This document shows positions 28,125 through 35,151 of a DNA stretch of 64,000 bases, in pieces. The translations under genes and the position numbers were made by a program. Each line of letters starts with the position of its first letter. Within the stretch, counting starts at the first letter, position 1. The stretch comes from a virus. The stretch is taken from IMG/VR virus record IMGVR_UViG_3300046516_001816, positions 1-64,000 of that record. One strand, written 5' to 3'. The notes beneath the pieces were generated by a model. It was not told the origin of the DNA. It worked only from the letters and a program-made list of their open reading frames with translations, and did not search any database.

Positions 28125-29552
28125 ATGTTGAATCAAAATTCGTTGATGGCCGCGGTGCCGTTGACCGAACGTCTCGAATGCGCCCGCATGGCGCTCTACC
28201 CGATTTCGAGCACGCCGCTCGAAGCGATGGTGAACGCCACGCGCTCGGACGAAGGGCTCTTCGATGCTGCCCAAGGCAATGTCGAAGTCTTTATCGGTCA
28301 CGTCGCTACGATGGCCAACAAAGTGCAGCCCGCCTATGGCGTGTCGCACCATAACGCCACGCTCGACCCGATTGCCACGATGGCGATCCAAGCCGTGTCG
28401 CGTCACCTGCAAGTCGCCAAGAACGTGGTACGGCCGGTGATCAACGATCTCTACACCCGTGTGAAGAGCTCGCTCGCTGAACTGAACGCGTCCTCGCTGC
28501 TGGGCATGGAAGTCGACGTGCTGCGCGAACCCGCGCCGCTGGGCAACGCGCAACTCGCCAACGCGGTGCGCAAGCTCGACGGGCTCACGATCGAAGATCT
28601 GCCGATGCGCATGCGTCTGCCCGATCTCGGCCCGAAGGAACTCGCGGAACTCGTGATGTCGGGCTCCAGCCAGCTCGATACGGCGATTGCCGAGTGGATG
28701 TCGCAAGACGAAGGGCTGCTCCAGTATATCTGGCGCCATGTCTTCCAGCAAAACCCGCTCGACAACCCGAAGACGTTCCTGCAACTGATCACCGATCGCG
28801 TGCATGGCGTGAACAACGCGCTGGCGATCTATCTGTTCAGCCGCAAGCTGATGGAAGGCAAGCCGCTCGAGGGCACCGAGATGAGTCTCTCGGGCTACAA
28901 GCAACAACTCGTTGACCTGCGTAACCAGTCGGCCGCCGCCCTGTGCCGGGCGCTGGACCGTATTGACCGCTCGATCAAGAACGGCGTGCTGGTGCGTGAA
29001 ATCGTCGACAATAAGACGATCGTCTACGAACCGCTCTACCGCAAGTTCCTCGAAGAAGGCGGCAGCAACGAAGTGCTCTTCGCCAATGCGATCGGTGGCC
29101 AGAAGTTCTTCACCACGCTCAAGGACCTGCTCGCGAATAAGGCGCAACTCACGGAGCGCTGGAATTTCCATGCCGCCCTCGTGCGCACCGAAGAAGCGAA
29201 CCAGCGCTTTGTGAAGACCAAGGACTTCTTGCGTCTGCACTTTTTCGCGCAGCTCGCGGAAATCGCCCACACCGACGAAGGCACGGAAAGCAATATCGCC
29301 GAAGTCAAGAAGCTCTTTGACGTCGTGATGAAGGACGTGCGCGACGCGGACATCGACGATCTGCACAACCTCTGCATGAAGCTCGTGTGCCGGGCGCGTT
29401 TCTACAAGACCGACGCGGAAGTGATCCTCACGGGCATCTCCAATGCGATGAAGGACAATCCGCAAATCCACCCGCGTGAAGCGGCGACGATTTCCGCGAT
29501 CAACTACGTCGCGGTGTGGGTGGCGCGTCAGATGAAGCTCGTGTCGATGTAA
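28125..29552 (+). CDS. Helical structural protein (inferred)
   Basis: 475 residues, ATG 28125 with AAGGAG upstream. Almost all alpha-helical, no cysteine-rich or enzyme motif; codon use is strongly biased to C/G-ending codons, as in the sheath and tube genes, which suggests high expression. In phiKZ relatives the genes between the beta subunit and the prohead protease code for virion proteins; this one holds that place, so a head or inner-body role is inferred. Confidence 0.6.
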   Translation: MLNQNSLMAAVPLTERLECARMALYPISSTPLEAMVNATRSDEGLFDAAQGNVEVFIGHVATMANKVQPAYGVSHHNATLDPIATMAIQAVSRHLQVAKNVVRPVINDLYTRVKSSLAELNASSLLGMEVDVLREPAPLGNAQLANAVRKLDGLTIEDLPMRMRLPDLGPKELAELVMSGSSQLDTAIAEWMSQDEGLLQYIWRHVFQQNPLDNPKTFLQLITDRVHGVNNALAIYLFSRKLMEGKPLEGTEMSLSGYKQQLVDLRNQSAAALCRALDRIDRSIKNGVLVREIVDNKTIVYEPLYRKFLEEGGSNEVLFANAIGGQKFFTTLKDLLANKAQLTERWNFHAALVRTEEANQRFVKTKDFLRLHFFAQLAEIAHTDEGTESNIAEVKKLFDVVMKDVRDADIDDLHNLCMKLVCRARFYKTDAEVILTGISNAMKDNPQIHPREAATISAINYVAVWVARQMKLVSM

Positions 29553-29586
29553 GCGTCACCCCATCTTCTGTTAACCTGGAGTGGTA

Positions 29587-30312
29587 ATGAATCCGAAGCA
29601 TATGGTCCGCGATGCGGACAAAGTCAAAGCCGCGCTGCGTGAAACGGAAGATGGCAAGTTGGTGGCACTCAAACCGGTGAAGATTTACGTGCCGACCCGG
29701 TTTGAGGAGCGCGGGCTCGCCAGCATCGGGATCGAAACGATGATCTGTGGTGTCTACGCGATGACCATCGAAGACAGCTACTACGCGGTGAGTCTGATCA
29801 ATGCAATGATCCGCGTGGAACCGTCCTCGATGATGAAGGTGCTGATCGACGGCGATGAGTACTTTGAATTCGAATTCGACAAGGGTGCCACGGTATTCCC
29901 CTCGCTGGATCTGGTGAAGACCGACTCGCTCGTGTACAAGATCTATAACGAGATCGTCGCTGGGGGGCACACGCCCTGGTATTTGAGCTACACCGACTTG
30001 GCGCTCATCTTCGATACGGCGAAAGAACACGCCGGCGCGAACATCGGGCAGAACCACGAAGTCACGGAGTTGCTCGTGTCCATCGTCGCACGCGACCCCA
30101 AGAACCGTCACGAGTATTACCGTAAGACGATTCAAGCGATCAGCGATCTTCAAACCAACAAGCCTGTCTTCATTCCGCTACGCTCGGTGGAATTTGCGGC
30201 GAGCAATACACTAAACAAACTCGCAGGCAGTTACTTCAGTCGCGGCGTTGTGAGTGCGCTTGTCACACCGACCACCCGTCTTGAGCGCTTGGACGCGCTT
30301 CTCAGTCAGTAG
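29587..30312 (+). CDS. Structural or head-assembly protein (inferred)
   Basis: 241 residues. ATG 29587 has GGAG five bases upstream and is preferred over GTG 29581. Mixed alpha/beta: strands VKIYVP, ICGVYAM, YFEFEF, then helical C-terminus. No motif. It sits directly before the prohead protease gene (13-base gap), the place where phiKZ relatives keep a virion protein gene. Function unknown. Confidence 0.6.
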   Translation: MNPKHMVRDADKVKAALRETEDGKLVALKPVKIYVPTRFEERGLASIGIETMICGVYAMTIEDSYYAVSLINAMIRVEPSSMMKVLIDGDEYFEFEFDKGATVFPSLDLVKTDSLVYKIYNEIVAGGHTPWYLSYTDLALIFDTAKEHAGANIGQNHEVTELLVSIVARDPKNRHEYYRKTIQAISDLQTNKPVFIPLRSVEFAASNTLNKLAGSYFSRGVVSALVTPTTRLERLDALLSQ

Positions 30313-30325
30313 TGGAGTTTTGAAA

Positions 30326-31078
30326 ATGAATAACTATGTGCGCTTTGGGTTCACGGCCTTGAATGGCCTGAACAAGACTGGCAGCATCAAGCCAGACGAT
30401 GCGGGGTATTACCCGGTGGTGCTGGGTGGGCTGGACATCTACAACTCGGCCAACCAGTTCTATCCGTACGCGCCGGCCAAGGAACTCTTCACGGGCTCCA
30501 GCCAGCTGATGCGCCGGGTGAGCAATGGCGCGCTGCGCGGGGAGTATGGTCATCCGAAGTTCATGCCGGGCATGAGTCAGGATCAGTACGCGCAACGCAT
30601 CCTCGCGATCTGGGAAGAGAACGTCTCGCACCACATCAAAGAAGTCACGCTGGATTTCGATAACTACAAGGATCCGTCAGGTCGCAAGTGTATCGCGATC
30701 ATCGGCATGGTGAAGCCCTCTGGTCCGCGCGGCGAAGACCTGCGCTCGTCGCTCGAGAACAAGGACGAGAACGTGTGTTTCTCGATCCGGGCGTTTACGC
30801 GTGACGAGACGTACGGTCGCACCACCAACCGGATCCTGCGCAACATCGTGACGTGGGACTATGTGAACGAGCCGGGCATCTCGATTGCCAACAAGTTCGC
30901 CTCACCCGCGCTGGAAGAGATCGACAACGTGATGTTCACGCGCAAGAATTTCGAGCGTGTGGCCAATTTGCCGGGCATCGGCATGGAGTCGGTGCGCCTC
31001 ACCACCAGCGAGTTGTTCGAGAGCCTCGGCTGGGGCACTCAGAAGGGCGTACAAGCGCCCGGCTGGGCCAAGTGGTAA
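30326..31078 (+). CDS. Prohead protease, T4 gp21 / phiKZ gp175 type
   Basis: 250 residues. ATG 30326 has TGGAG upstream; the longer open frame from 30254 overlaps the previous gene. The two hallmarks of the phage prohead (S80/herpes-like) serine protease fold are present in order: GEYGHP with His76, and VCFSIRAF with the nucleophile Ser153. Such proteases cleave capsid and inner-body proteins during head maturation, then degrade themselves. Neighbours (structural proteins and RNA polymerase subunits, some of which are virion proteins in phiKZ) would be plausible substrates. The gene ends at a perfect palindromic terminator. Confidence 0.85.
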   Translation: MNNYVRFGFTALNGLNKTGSIKPDDAGYYPVVLGGLDIYNSANQFYPYAPAKELFTGSSQLMRRVSNGALRGEYGHPKFMPGMSQDQYAQRILAIWEENVSHHIKEVTLDFDNYKDPSGRKCIAIIGMVKPSGPRGEDLRSSLENKDENVCFSIRAFTRDETYGRTTNRILRNIVTWDYVNEPGISIANKFASPALEEIDNVMFTRKNFERVANLPGIGMESVRLTTSELFESLGWGTQKGVQAPGWAKW

Positions 31079-31094
31079 GCAGATAGCCATGAAC

Positions 31095-31137
31095 GGCTAC
31101 AGAGGCTCCTAGGAGCCTCTGTAGCCTTTTATGCCGC
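31095..31137 (+). terminator. Perfect 32-base palindrome terminator with TTATGCCG tag
   Basis: 31095-31126 is an exact palindrome (16-bp arms, no mismatch) followed by TTTTATGCCG. In RNA it forms a long stem with the loop taken from the centre. It ends the protease operon. Confidence 0.9.
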
Positions 31138-31273
31138 ATGCCTGCATTCAATCTTTTTTTACTGATATATCACTATCCTGAGCCCAACCGCAAGAAGCCT
31201 TGCAAACGGGATAAAACTTACACGCATAGCGTATTGAATGATTGACTTTAAACAACGGAGATTTAGGAACTCT
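31138..31273 (+). promoter_or_regulatory. Promoter region with TGATATATCA...TGAG element
   Basis: After a T-rich run, TGATATATCACTATCCTGAG lies at 31163-31182, about 90 bases before the next gene. It is the best example of a four-copy element in the window. Confidence 0.55.
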
Positions 31274-31822
31274 ATGGAAACGACTACCTCGGCACTCTTA
31301 CTCTTCAAAGACGCGAAGTATCGCGTGAGTGCTTTACTCGGCCTGCTCAAACAAGCACCGGTCATCGAGGTCAAACGAGACGACATCAACCCCATCACCG
31401 TGCTGCTGCCGGAGAACGCCAAGTTCAAGGTACAGCTCGAGCCGGACACCCCGGAATTGAAACTCGGTGAAGTCGTCTTTTTCAAGCAGGAAGGCAAGTA
31501 CACCGTACTCATGGGTCAGACCAAAGCCCAGCGCGCCCTGCAAGATGGACAAGCGATCCTCAAAGGTCGACTCGTCACATCGGTCGGTATGAAGAAAGCG
31601 TTGGTCGTGGACATCGTGCGCGAGACCCTGCGCGCAAGCGATCAACCCACGGCGATTCAACAAGCCTTTGCCAAACAAATCGAACGTAAGGCATCGGACG
31701 CACGCACGCATTCCCCGCGCTCAGACGATCGGCCAGCCCGGCCGCCGCACAAGCGCCCCGCCCCCTTTAACGCAACCGTTACGCGGAGAGGCTTCGCGAG
31801 CCGTAACGGAAGCGGGCAGTAA
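31274..31822 (+). CDS. Protein of unknown function, ParB-like segment possible
   Basis: 182 residues. ATG 31274 has AGGA upstream; the longer frame from 31238 has none. Residues 35-110 (DDINPITVLLPENAKFKV ... KYTVLMGQTKAQRALQDG) have the spacing of a ParB/sulfiredoxin-like segment in which a strand is followed by G-x-x-K/R-x-x-A, but the match is weak and key residues cannot be judged by eye. Residues 140-182 are Arg/Pro-rich and disordered, perhaps nucleic-acid binding. First gene after a candidate phage promoter. Confidence 0.55.
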   Translation: METTTSALLLFKDAKYRVSALLGLLKQAPVIEVKRDDINPITVLLPENAKFKVQLEPDTPELKLGEVVFFKQEGKYTVLMGQTKAQRALQDGQAILKGRLVTSVGMKKALVVDIVRETLRASDQPTAIQQAFAKQIERKASDARTHSPRSDDRPARPPHKRPAPFNATVTRRGFASRNGSGQ

Positions 31823-31892
31823 CTTCTCCACGAAACCTTAGCTAAGGGTTTGCAGCATCCTTCACCAATCGAGACCAGTAAAAGGAATCATC

Positions 31893-32435
31893 ATGAGCAA
31901 CATGGCAGACGTCGCAGCAGTCAAAGCAGTTACCCTCAAGCCCACCACGCAAGAACTCGCCGATCGCATGAAGAAGGAGATCAAGGTCGAGAAGAACGGC
32001 CAGGGCAAGATCAGCGAAAACTGGTACGTCGACAACCTCGGCGCCGAAGCAGTGCCCGAAGCCATCAAGGCGAAGTACCCGGGCATCGAAGCGGACATCG
32101 TGCCGATCGTCAAGGGCGTGATGGACTTCAACACGCGTGTGGCAGCCGCCGGCGGCTTCGCCTTCGGTCAACACGCCGAGAAGGTCATGCACAGCCACAA
32201 GGACGTCACCCGCTGCGAACTCGAAATCCCGACCATCGGCAAGGACGGCTTCGAGTTCACGTACGACCGCGAGCGTCAAGTGCCGTCGCGTAACGCCGAT
32301 GGCACCACGGGCACGAAGACGGCGTACGGCATGCTGCGCGTGGGCTATCGCACCTACGGCGCGGAATCGGTCGGCGAACTGAAGAAGGCCAAGGCTTTGC
32401 TGTCGCAATCGGCCACGTCCGTTTTCGGCGGTTAA
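31893..32435 (+). CDS. Unknown protein, likely abundant
   Basis: 180 residues, ATG 31893 with AAGGAA upstream. Codon use is strongly biased towards C/G-ending codons, like the sheath gene, which suggests high expression. The product has a Lys-rich N-terminus, a Gly/Phe segment (GGFAFGQH), and a beta-rich middle (CELEIP, FEFTYD). No domain recognised. A leader-like stretch with a 14-codon reading frame follows. Confidence 0.65.
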   Translation: MSNMADVAAVKAVTLKPTTQELADRMKKEIKVEKNGQGKISENWYVDNLGAEAVPEAIKAKYPGIEADIVPIVKGVMDFNTRVAAAGGFAFGQHAEKVMHSHKDVTRCELEIPTIGKDGFEFTYDRERQVPSRNADGTTGTKTAYGMLRVGYRTYGAESVGELKKAKALLSQSATSVFGG

Positions 32436-32492
32436 GTCACCACAGTCGGCGCGCTGCGCGAAGAGTAAAAAGCTACTCACGGGAGGTATCTC

Positions 32493-32537
32493 ATGAATAC
32501 GCTTTTACTTCTTCGCCAGCTGAGCAGCAGTCGTTAG
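32493..32537 (+). CDS. 14-residue leader-like peptide with four Leu codons
   Basis: The reading frame MNTLLLLRQLSSSR starts at ATG 32493, six bases after a strong GGGAGG, and ends with TAG. Four consecutive Leu codons (CTT TTA CTT CTT) are of types otherwise uncommon in this C/G-rich genome. The stop codon lies in the left arm of a hairpin, and a terminator hairpin follows before the next gene. This is the layout of an amino-acid attenuator leader; a free small peptide is the alternative. Confidence 0.5.
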   Translation: MNTLLLLRQLSSSR

Positions 32538-32558
32538 TGCACTTCTTAGCGCACTAAC
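32533..32558 (+). promoter_or_regulatory. Hairpin at the leader stop codon
   Basis: GTTAGTGC (32533-32540) pairs exactly with GCACTAAC (32551-32558). The left arm contains the TAG stop of the leader peptide, so a ribosome at the stop would block this stem. Confidence 0.6.
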
Positions 32559-32577
32559 GGATGACTTGTTCTCCTGG

Positions 32578-32620
32578 GCGAGAGGGGCAACCCTCTCGCT
32601 TTATGCCCTCTTTCTTTTTT
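32578..32620 (+). terminator. Terminator before the DUF488 gene, TTATGCC tag
   Basis: GCGAGAGGG (32578-32586) pairs exactly with CCCTCTCGC (32591-32599) around GCAA, then TTTATGCCC and a T-rich run. It lies between the leader peptide and the 32633 gene, so it could act as an attenuator. Confidence 0.85.
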
Positions 32621-32632
32621 GGTATGACGATC

Positions 32633-33061
32633 ATGGCTAAGACAATCCAGATCTACACAGTACAGATGGCAAAGTGGCGGCTGGCACGTGAACTTGGGAT
32701 TCATTTTCTGGACATCACCGCTAAGAGTGGTCAACCAGAATTCGCTCCAATGTACGAAGACGTGATGGCCTTTAAGCACCACAAGCTGAATTGGGATGAA
32801 TATGAGAAGATTTACCGACAGCGTATGTGGCAGTCTAAGCGAGACAATCCGGAGGCCTGGGCGAAACTGAAAGAGCTTCCCGAGAAAGTCGCGCTGGCGT
32901 GTTATTGCAAACCCGACGAGCGTCACTGTCATCGCCATATCTTCAAGGAGATTCTGGGTGACTATTTGAAGGATGCCCATTACGACGTGAGCTTCAAGGG
33001 TGAGCTGACCACTTACTTACCTACACCAAAACAAGATGCTCTGGAGAAAACATGTACCTAA
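32633..33061 (+). CDS. DUF488-family protein
   Basis: 142 residues from ATG 32633; ATG 32624 is a close alternative and neither has a clean Shine-Dalgarno. The segment VALACYCKPDERHCHRHIFKEIL (split across residues ~105-127) is the DUF488 signature, in which the Cys-x-Cys...Cys-His-Arg residues are conserved. The family's function is not settled; it is found in phages and near nucleotide-sugar or defence genes. The preceding leader and terminator suggest conditional expression. It overlaps the next gene by 10 bases. Confidence 0.7.
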   Translation: MAKTIQIYTVQMAKWRLARELGIHFLDITAKSGQPEFAPMYEDVMAFKHHKLNWDEYEKIYRQRMWQSKRDNPEAWAKLKELPEKVALACYCKPDERHCHRHIFKEILGDYLKDAHYDVSFKGELTTYLPTPKQDALEKTCT

Positions 33062-33285
33062 CCCTTGACATTGGGCTGTTGGTGATCATCGTACTCTGGC
33101 TGACGATCGGCTGGAAGGTGTTCAAAAGCCTGCCCGGTAGCAACCTGGTGGCGTTCAGTCGCTACCATCCGAGACTGGCACCGTTTATCGTGCTCGCGCT
33201 CATTATCTTCTGGCCGGTGGCACGGATCATCTGGACCGTGACCTCGACCGTAACTGCCAACCTCGATAAATACAAAAAGAAATGA
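33052..33285 (+). CDS. Small membrane protein, two spans
   Basis: 77 residues, ATG 33052 inside the end of the DUF488 gene. Two hydrophobic segments, about residues 6-24 and 41-62, with a basic loop between and a Lys-rich tail (DKYKKK). It is the first of three consecutive small membrane proteins. Holin, spanin partner, or superinfection-exclusion roles are all possible; nothing in the sequence decides. Confidence 0.7.
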   Translation: MYLTLDIGLLVIIVLWLTIGWKVFKSLPGSNLVAFSRYHPRLAPFIVLALIIFWPVARIIWTVTSTVTANLDKYKKK

Positions 33286-33509
33286 CTTACTACGTCGTCT
33301 GGGCCCTGATCTATTTTCTGCTGGGCCTCGCTTGGTTTGACCGTCATCCGGATGTGTGGAAGATCATCCTGAAACATTCGGGTAGCGGCGCTGGAGCCGT
33401 GATCACGGGCAACATCGTCATCCTCACCTGGATCGGCTGGTGCTTTGCCTATCAGCATCACCTGCGTCGCGAGCGCCTCGCTAAACGCAACAAGTTTCGT
33501 CGTAATTAA
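33282..33509 (+). CDS. Small membrane protein, two spans
   Basis: 75 residues, ATG 33282 overlapping the previous stop. Two hydrophobic segments (residues ~3-19 and ~38-57) and a very basic C-terminus (RRERLAKRNKFRRN) that should stay in the cytoplasm. The overlap suggests coupled translation with its neighbour, so the two may form one complex. Confidence 0.7.
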   Translation: MTYYVVWALIYFLLGLAWFDRHPDVWKIILKHSGSGAGAVITGNIVILTWIGWCFAYQHHLRRERLAKRNKFRRN

Positions 33510-33534
33510 AAACAAAAACCCAAGGAAAAAAGCC

Positions 33535-34008
33535 ATGACCCTCACCAGCTTCATCAATGAGCCTCACCTGTACTCCCGGGTGCTGCTGGGCATCATCGTG
33601 TTTTTGCTGTCCTGTCTGTGGTTGATCGCCGGCGTGGCGCTCACCCGCTCCAAGTGGTTCGGAGACAATGGCACCATCGCCATGATCCACTACAACTTCC
33701 GCGGGCTGGGCTGGGCGATGTTCTTCTTCTATGTAGTCTGCTGGCCGGCGGCTTTGTTAGCGCGACTGATTATCGAGTTTATCTGGGCCCCGGTCTATTA
33801 TTGGTACGCGGGCTTGAGCGAGCAGATTACCTTGCGCATGACGGCTGATACACGTGCGAGCTTGAAGGAGCTGGAAACCGGCGACCTCACGGAGCTCTTT
33901 CGGCGCATGTGTGGTACGTATCACTTTATCACCGATGCGAAAAAGAAGGGCGGGACGTTTTACCTGATCGATGCTCAAGGTGAGCACCACCATGTGGATT
34001 TCCCCTAA
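33535..34008 (+). CDS. Membrane protein with cytoplasmic tail
   Basis: 157 residues from ATG 33535 (AAGGAA upstream). Hydrophobic segments at about residues 15-36 and 55-89 (the second long enough for two spans or a hairpin), then a soluble tail of about 65 residues with a beta-like end (GTFYLIDAQGEHHHVDF). It is the third and largest of the membrane cassette. Function not recognised. Confidence 0.7.
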   Translation: MTLTSFINEPHLYSRVLLGIIVFLLSCLWLIAGVALTRSKWFGDNGTIAMIHYNFRGLGWAMFFFYVVCWPAALLARLIIEFIWAPVYYWYAGLSEQITLRMTADTRASLKELETGDLTELFRRMCGTYHFITDAKKKGGTFYLIDAQGEHHHVDFP

Positions 34009-34011
34009 TTG

Positions 34012-34055
34012 ACGGCATAAGAGCCCTCCCCGGTTGGGGAGGGCTTCTATGACGT
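34012..34055. terminator. Bidirectional terminator with GACGGCATAA / CTATGACGT flanks
   Basis: AGCCCTCCCC (34022-34031) pairs exactly with GGGGAGGGCT (34036-34045) around GGTT. GACGGCATAAG on the left is the tag for the minus-strand transcript (TTATGCCGTC); TCTATGACGT on the right serves the plus strand. Confidence 0.92.
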
Positions 34056-34091
34056 GTGCTTATTTTTTTGGTCTGAACGAGCCCCAAAACC

Positions 34092-35078
34092 TTAAGCGAT
34101 GACTTGCTCGCCCGGATTGGCGATGACCGACTCACCCGCGTCGAGCGTCATCTGTGCCGTGATCGGCTCACCCGTAGCGTACGTCGACGCGACCGGATCG
34201 ATCTGGCTAGCCGCGATCTGATCCACCTCGTTCTGGTAGCCCGTGTTCGTGTAGAGCACGTTCTGGTCGATCGAGTTCACGAAGGCGTTTTCCGTGTACG
34301 GGTTGGCACCAGCGATGCTGATCGAGGTGAGCAGCTGCTGCGCAAACGCGTCCACGCCCAGGCCGTACTGTGCGATACCTGCGTAGGTGATTTCCACTTG
34401 CAGGTTTTCGTTTTGCACGGTCAGGTCGCGCGAGCCGACGATGTCGCCCGTGGAGAGCGGGAACATGTTCGTCACGAGCCAGGACTTCACCACACGCGTG
34501 TGGGTCGGATCCGGTTCGATGAAGATCATCGTCGCGGTGTACATGTCCGCGAGCATGTCGGTCGGCGGACCGCCAGCCGAGTTCACGTCGGCCGTCGACA
34601 GCGTGGCGATGTTCGCGAACTTGGTGTCCGGGTCCATCATCAGGTTGGTGATCCAGCCCTGGTGGAACATCGTGACGGGCATGCCGTACTTTTCGTTCCA
34701 CGAGAACTGAGGCACCGAACGCTCACGCTTGACGTCGGTCACGTCCTGCTGCATGTTACCGCCGCCGCCGACCGGCGTTTCCGCCACTTCGACGTTCAGA
34801 CGCGCGTTCAGGCCGCTGATGCGCAGCGCGTGGAGTTCCACGAGTGCGCGCAACGTACCCACCCAGACGTCCGGGTTCGGCAGATACTGGAAACCCAGCG
34901 GGGCTTCGATGAGCAAGCAGATCAGGTTCTTTCGAATGTACTGCTGGTTGCTCACCCACTGATTGTAGTTGGGTGTGAAACCCATCTGACCACCATACTG
35001 GAGGTCCAGCATGGGGTTGTTGTGACCTTGTGCGAACGCCGAAGTGTTCTGCAAGATCGCATTAGCGAGACGACCCAT
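34092..35078 (-). CDS. Tail tube protein
   Basis: 328 residues, ATG 35078 with AGGAG upstream. It follows the sheath gene directly on the same strand, the usual order for contractile tails. The middle is beta-rich; the segment FIEPDPTHTRVVKSWLVTNM, followed by FPLSTGDIVGSRDLTVQNEN and EVEITYAGIAQYG-like strands, resembles tube proteins of phiKZ relatives, where the tube subunits stack around the DNA channel. The last 60 residues are Asp/Ala/Thr-rich. The tube call rests on position, size and strand pattern; motif evidence is limited. It ends at the bidirectional terminator. Confidence 0.75.
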   Translation of the reverse strand: MGRLANAILQNTSAFAQGHNNPMLDLQYGGQMGFTPNYNQWVSNQQYIRKNLICLLIEAPLGFQYLPNPDVWVGTLRALVELHALRISGLNARLNVEVAETPVGGGGNMQQDVTDVKRERSVPQFSWNEKYGMPVTMFHQGWITNLMMDPDTKFANIATLSTADVNSAGGPPTDMLADMYTATMIFIEPDPTHTRVVKSWLVTNMFPLSTGDIVGSRDLTVQNENLQVEITYAGIAQYGLGVDAFAQQLLTSISIAGANPYTENAFVNSIDQNVLYTNTGYQNEVDQIAASQIDPVASTYATGEPITAQMTLDAGESVIANPGEQVIA

Positions 35079-35100
35079 GATTCAGATTCTCCTGTTGACA

Positions 35101-35138
35101 AAAGCGTGACGCGCCGCGCGCGGAGGTGCGCACGCTTT
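35101..35138 (-). terminator. Hairpin between sheath and tube genes
   Basis: AAAGCGTG (35101-35108) pairs with CACGCTTT (35131-35138), with a further inner GC stem. It lacks a tag or T-run beyond TTTTG, so partial termination or RNA processing to set the sheath:tube ratio is likely. Confidence 0.5.
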
Positions 35139-35151
35139 CGTCTGGGTGTGG

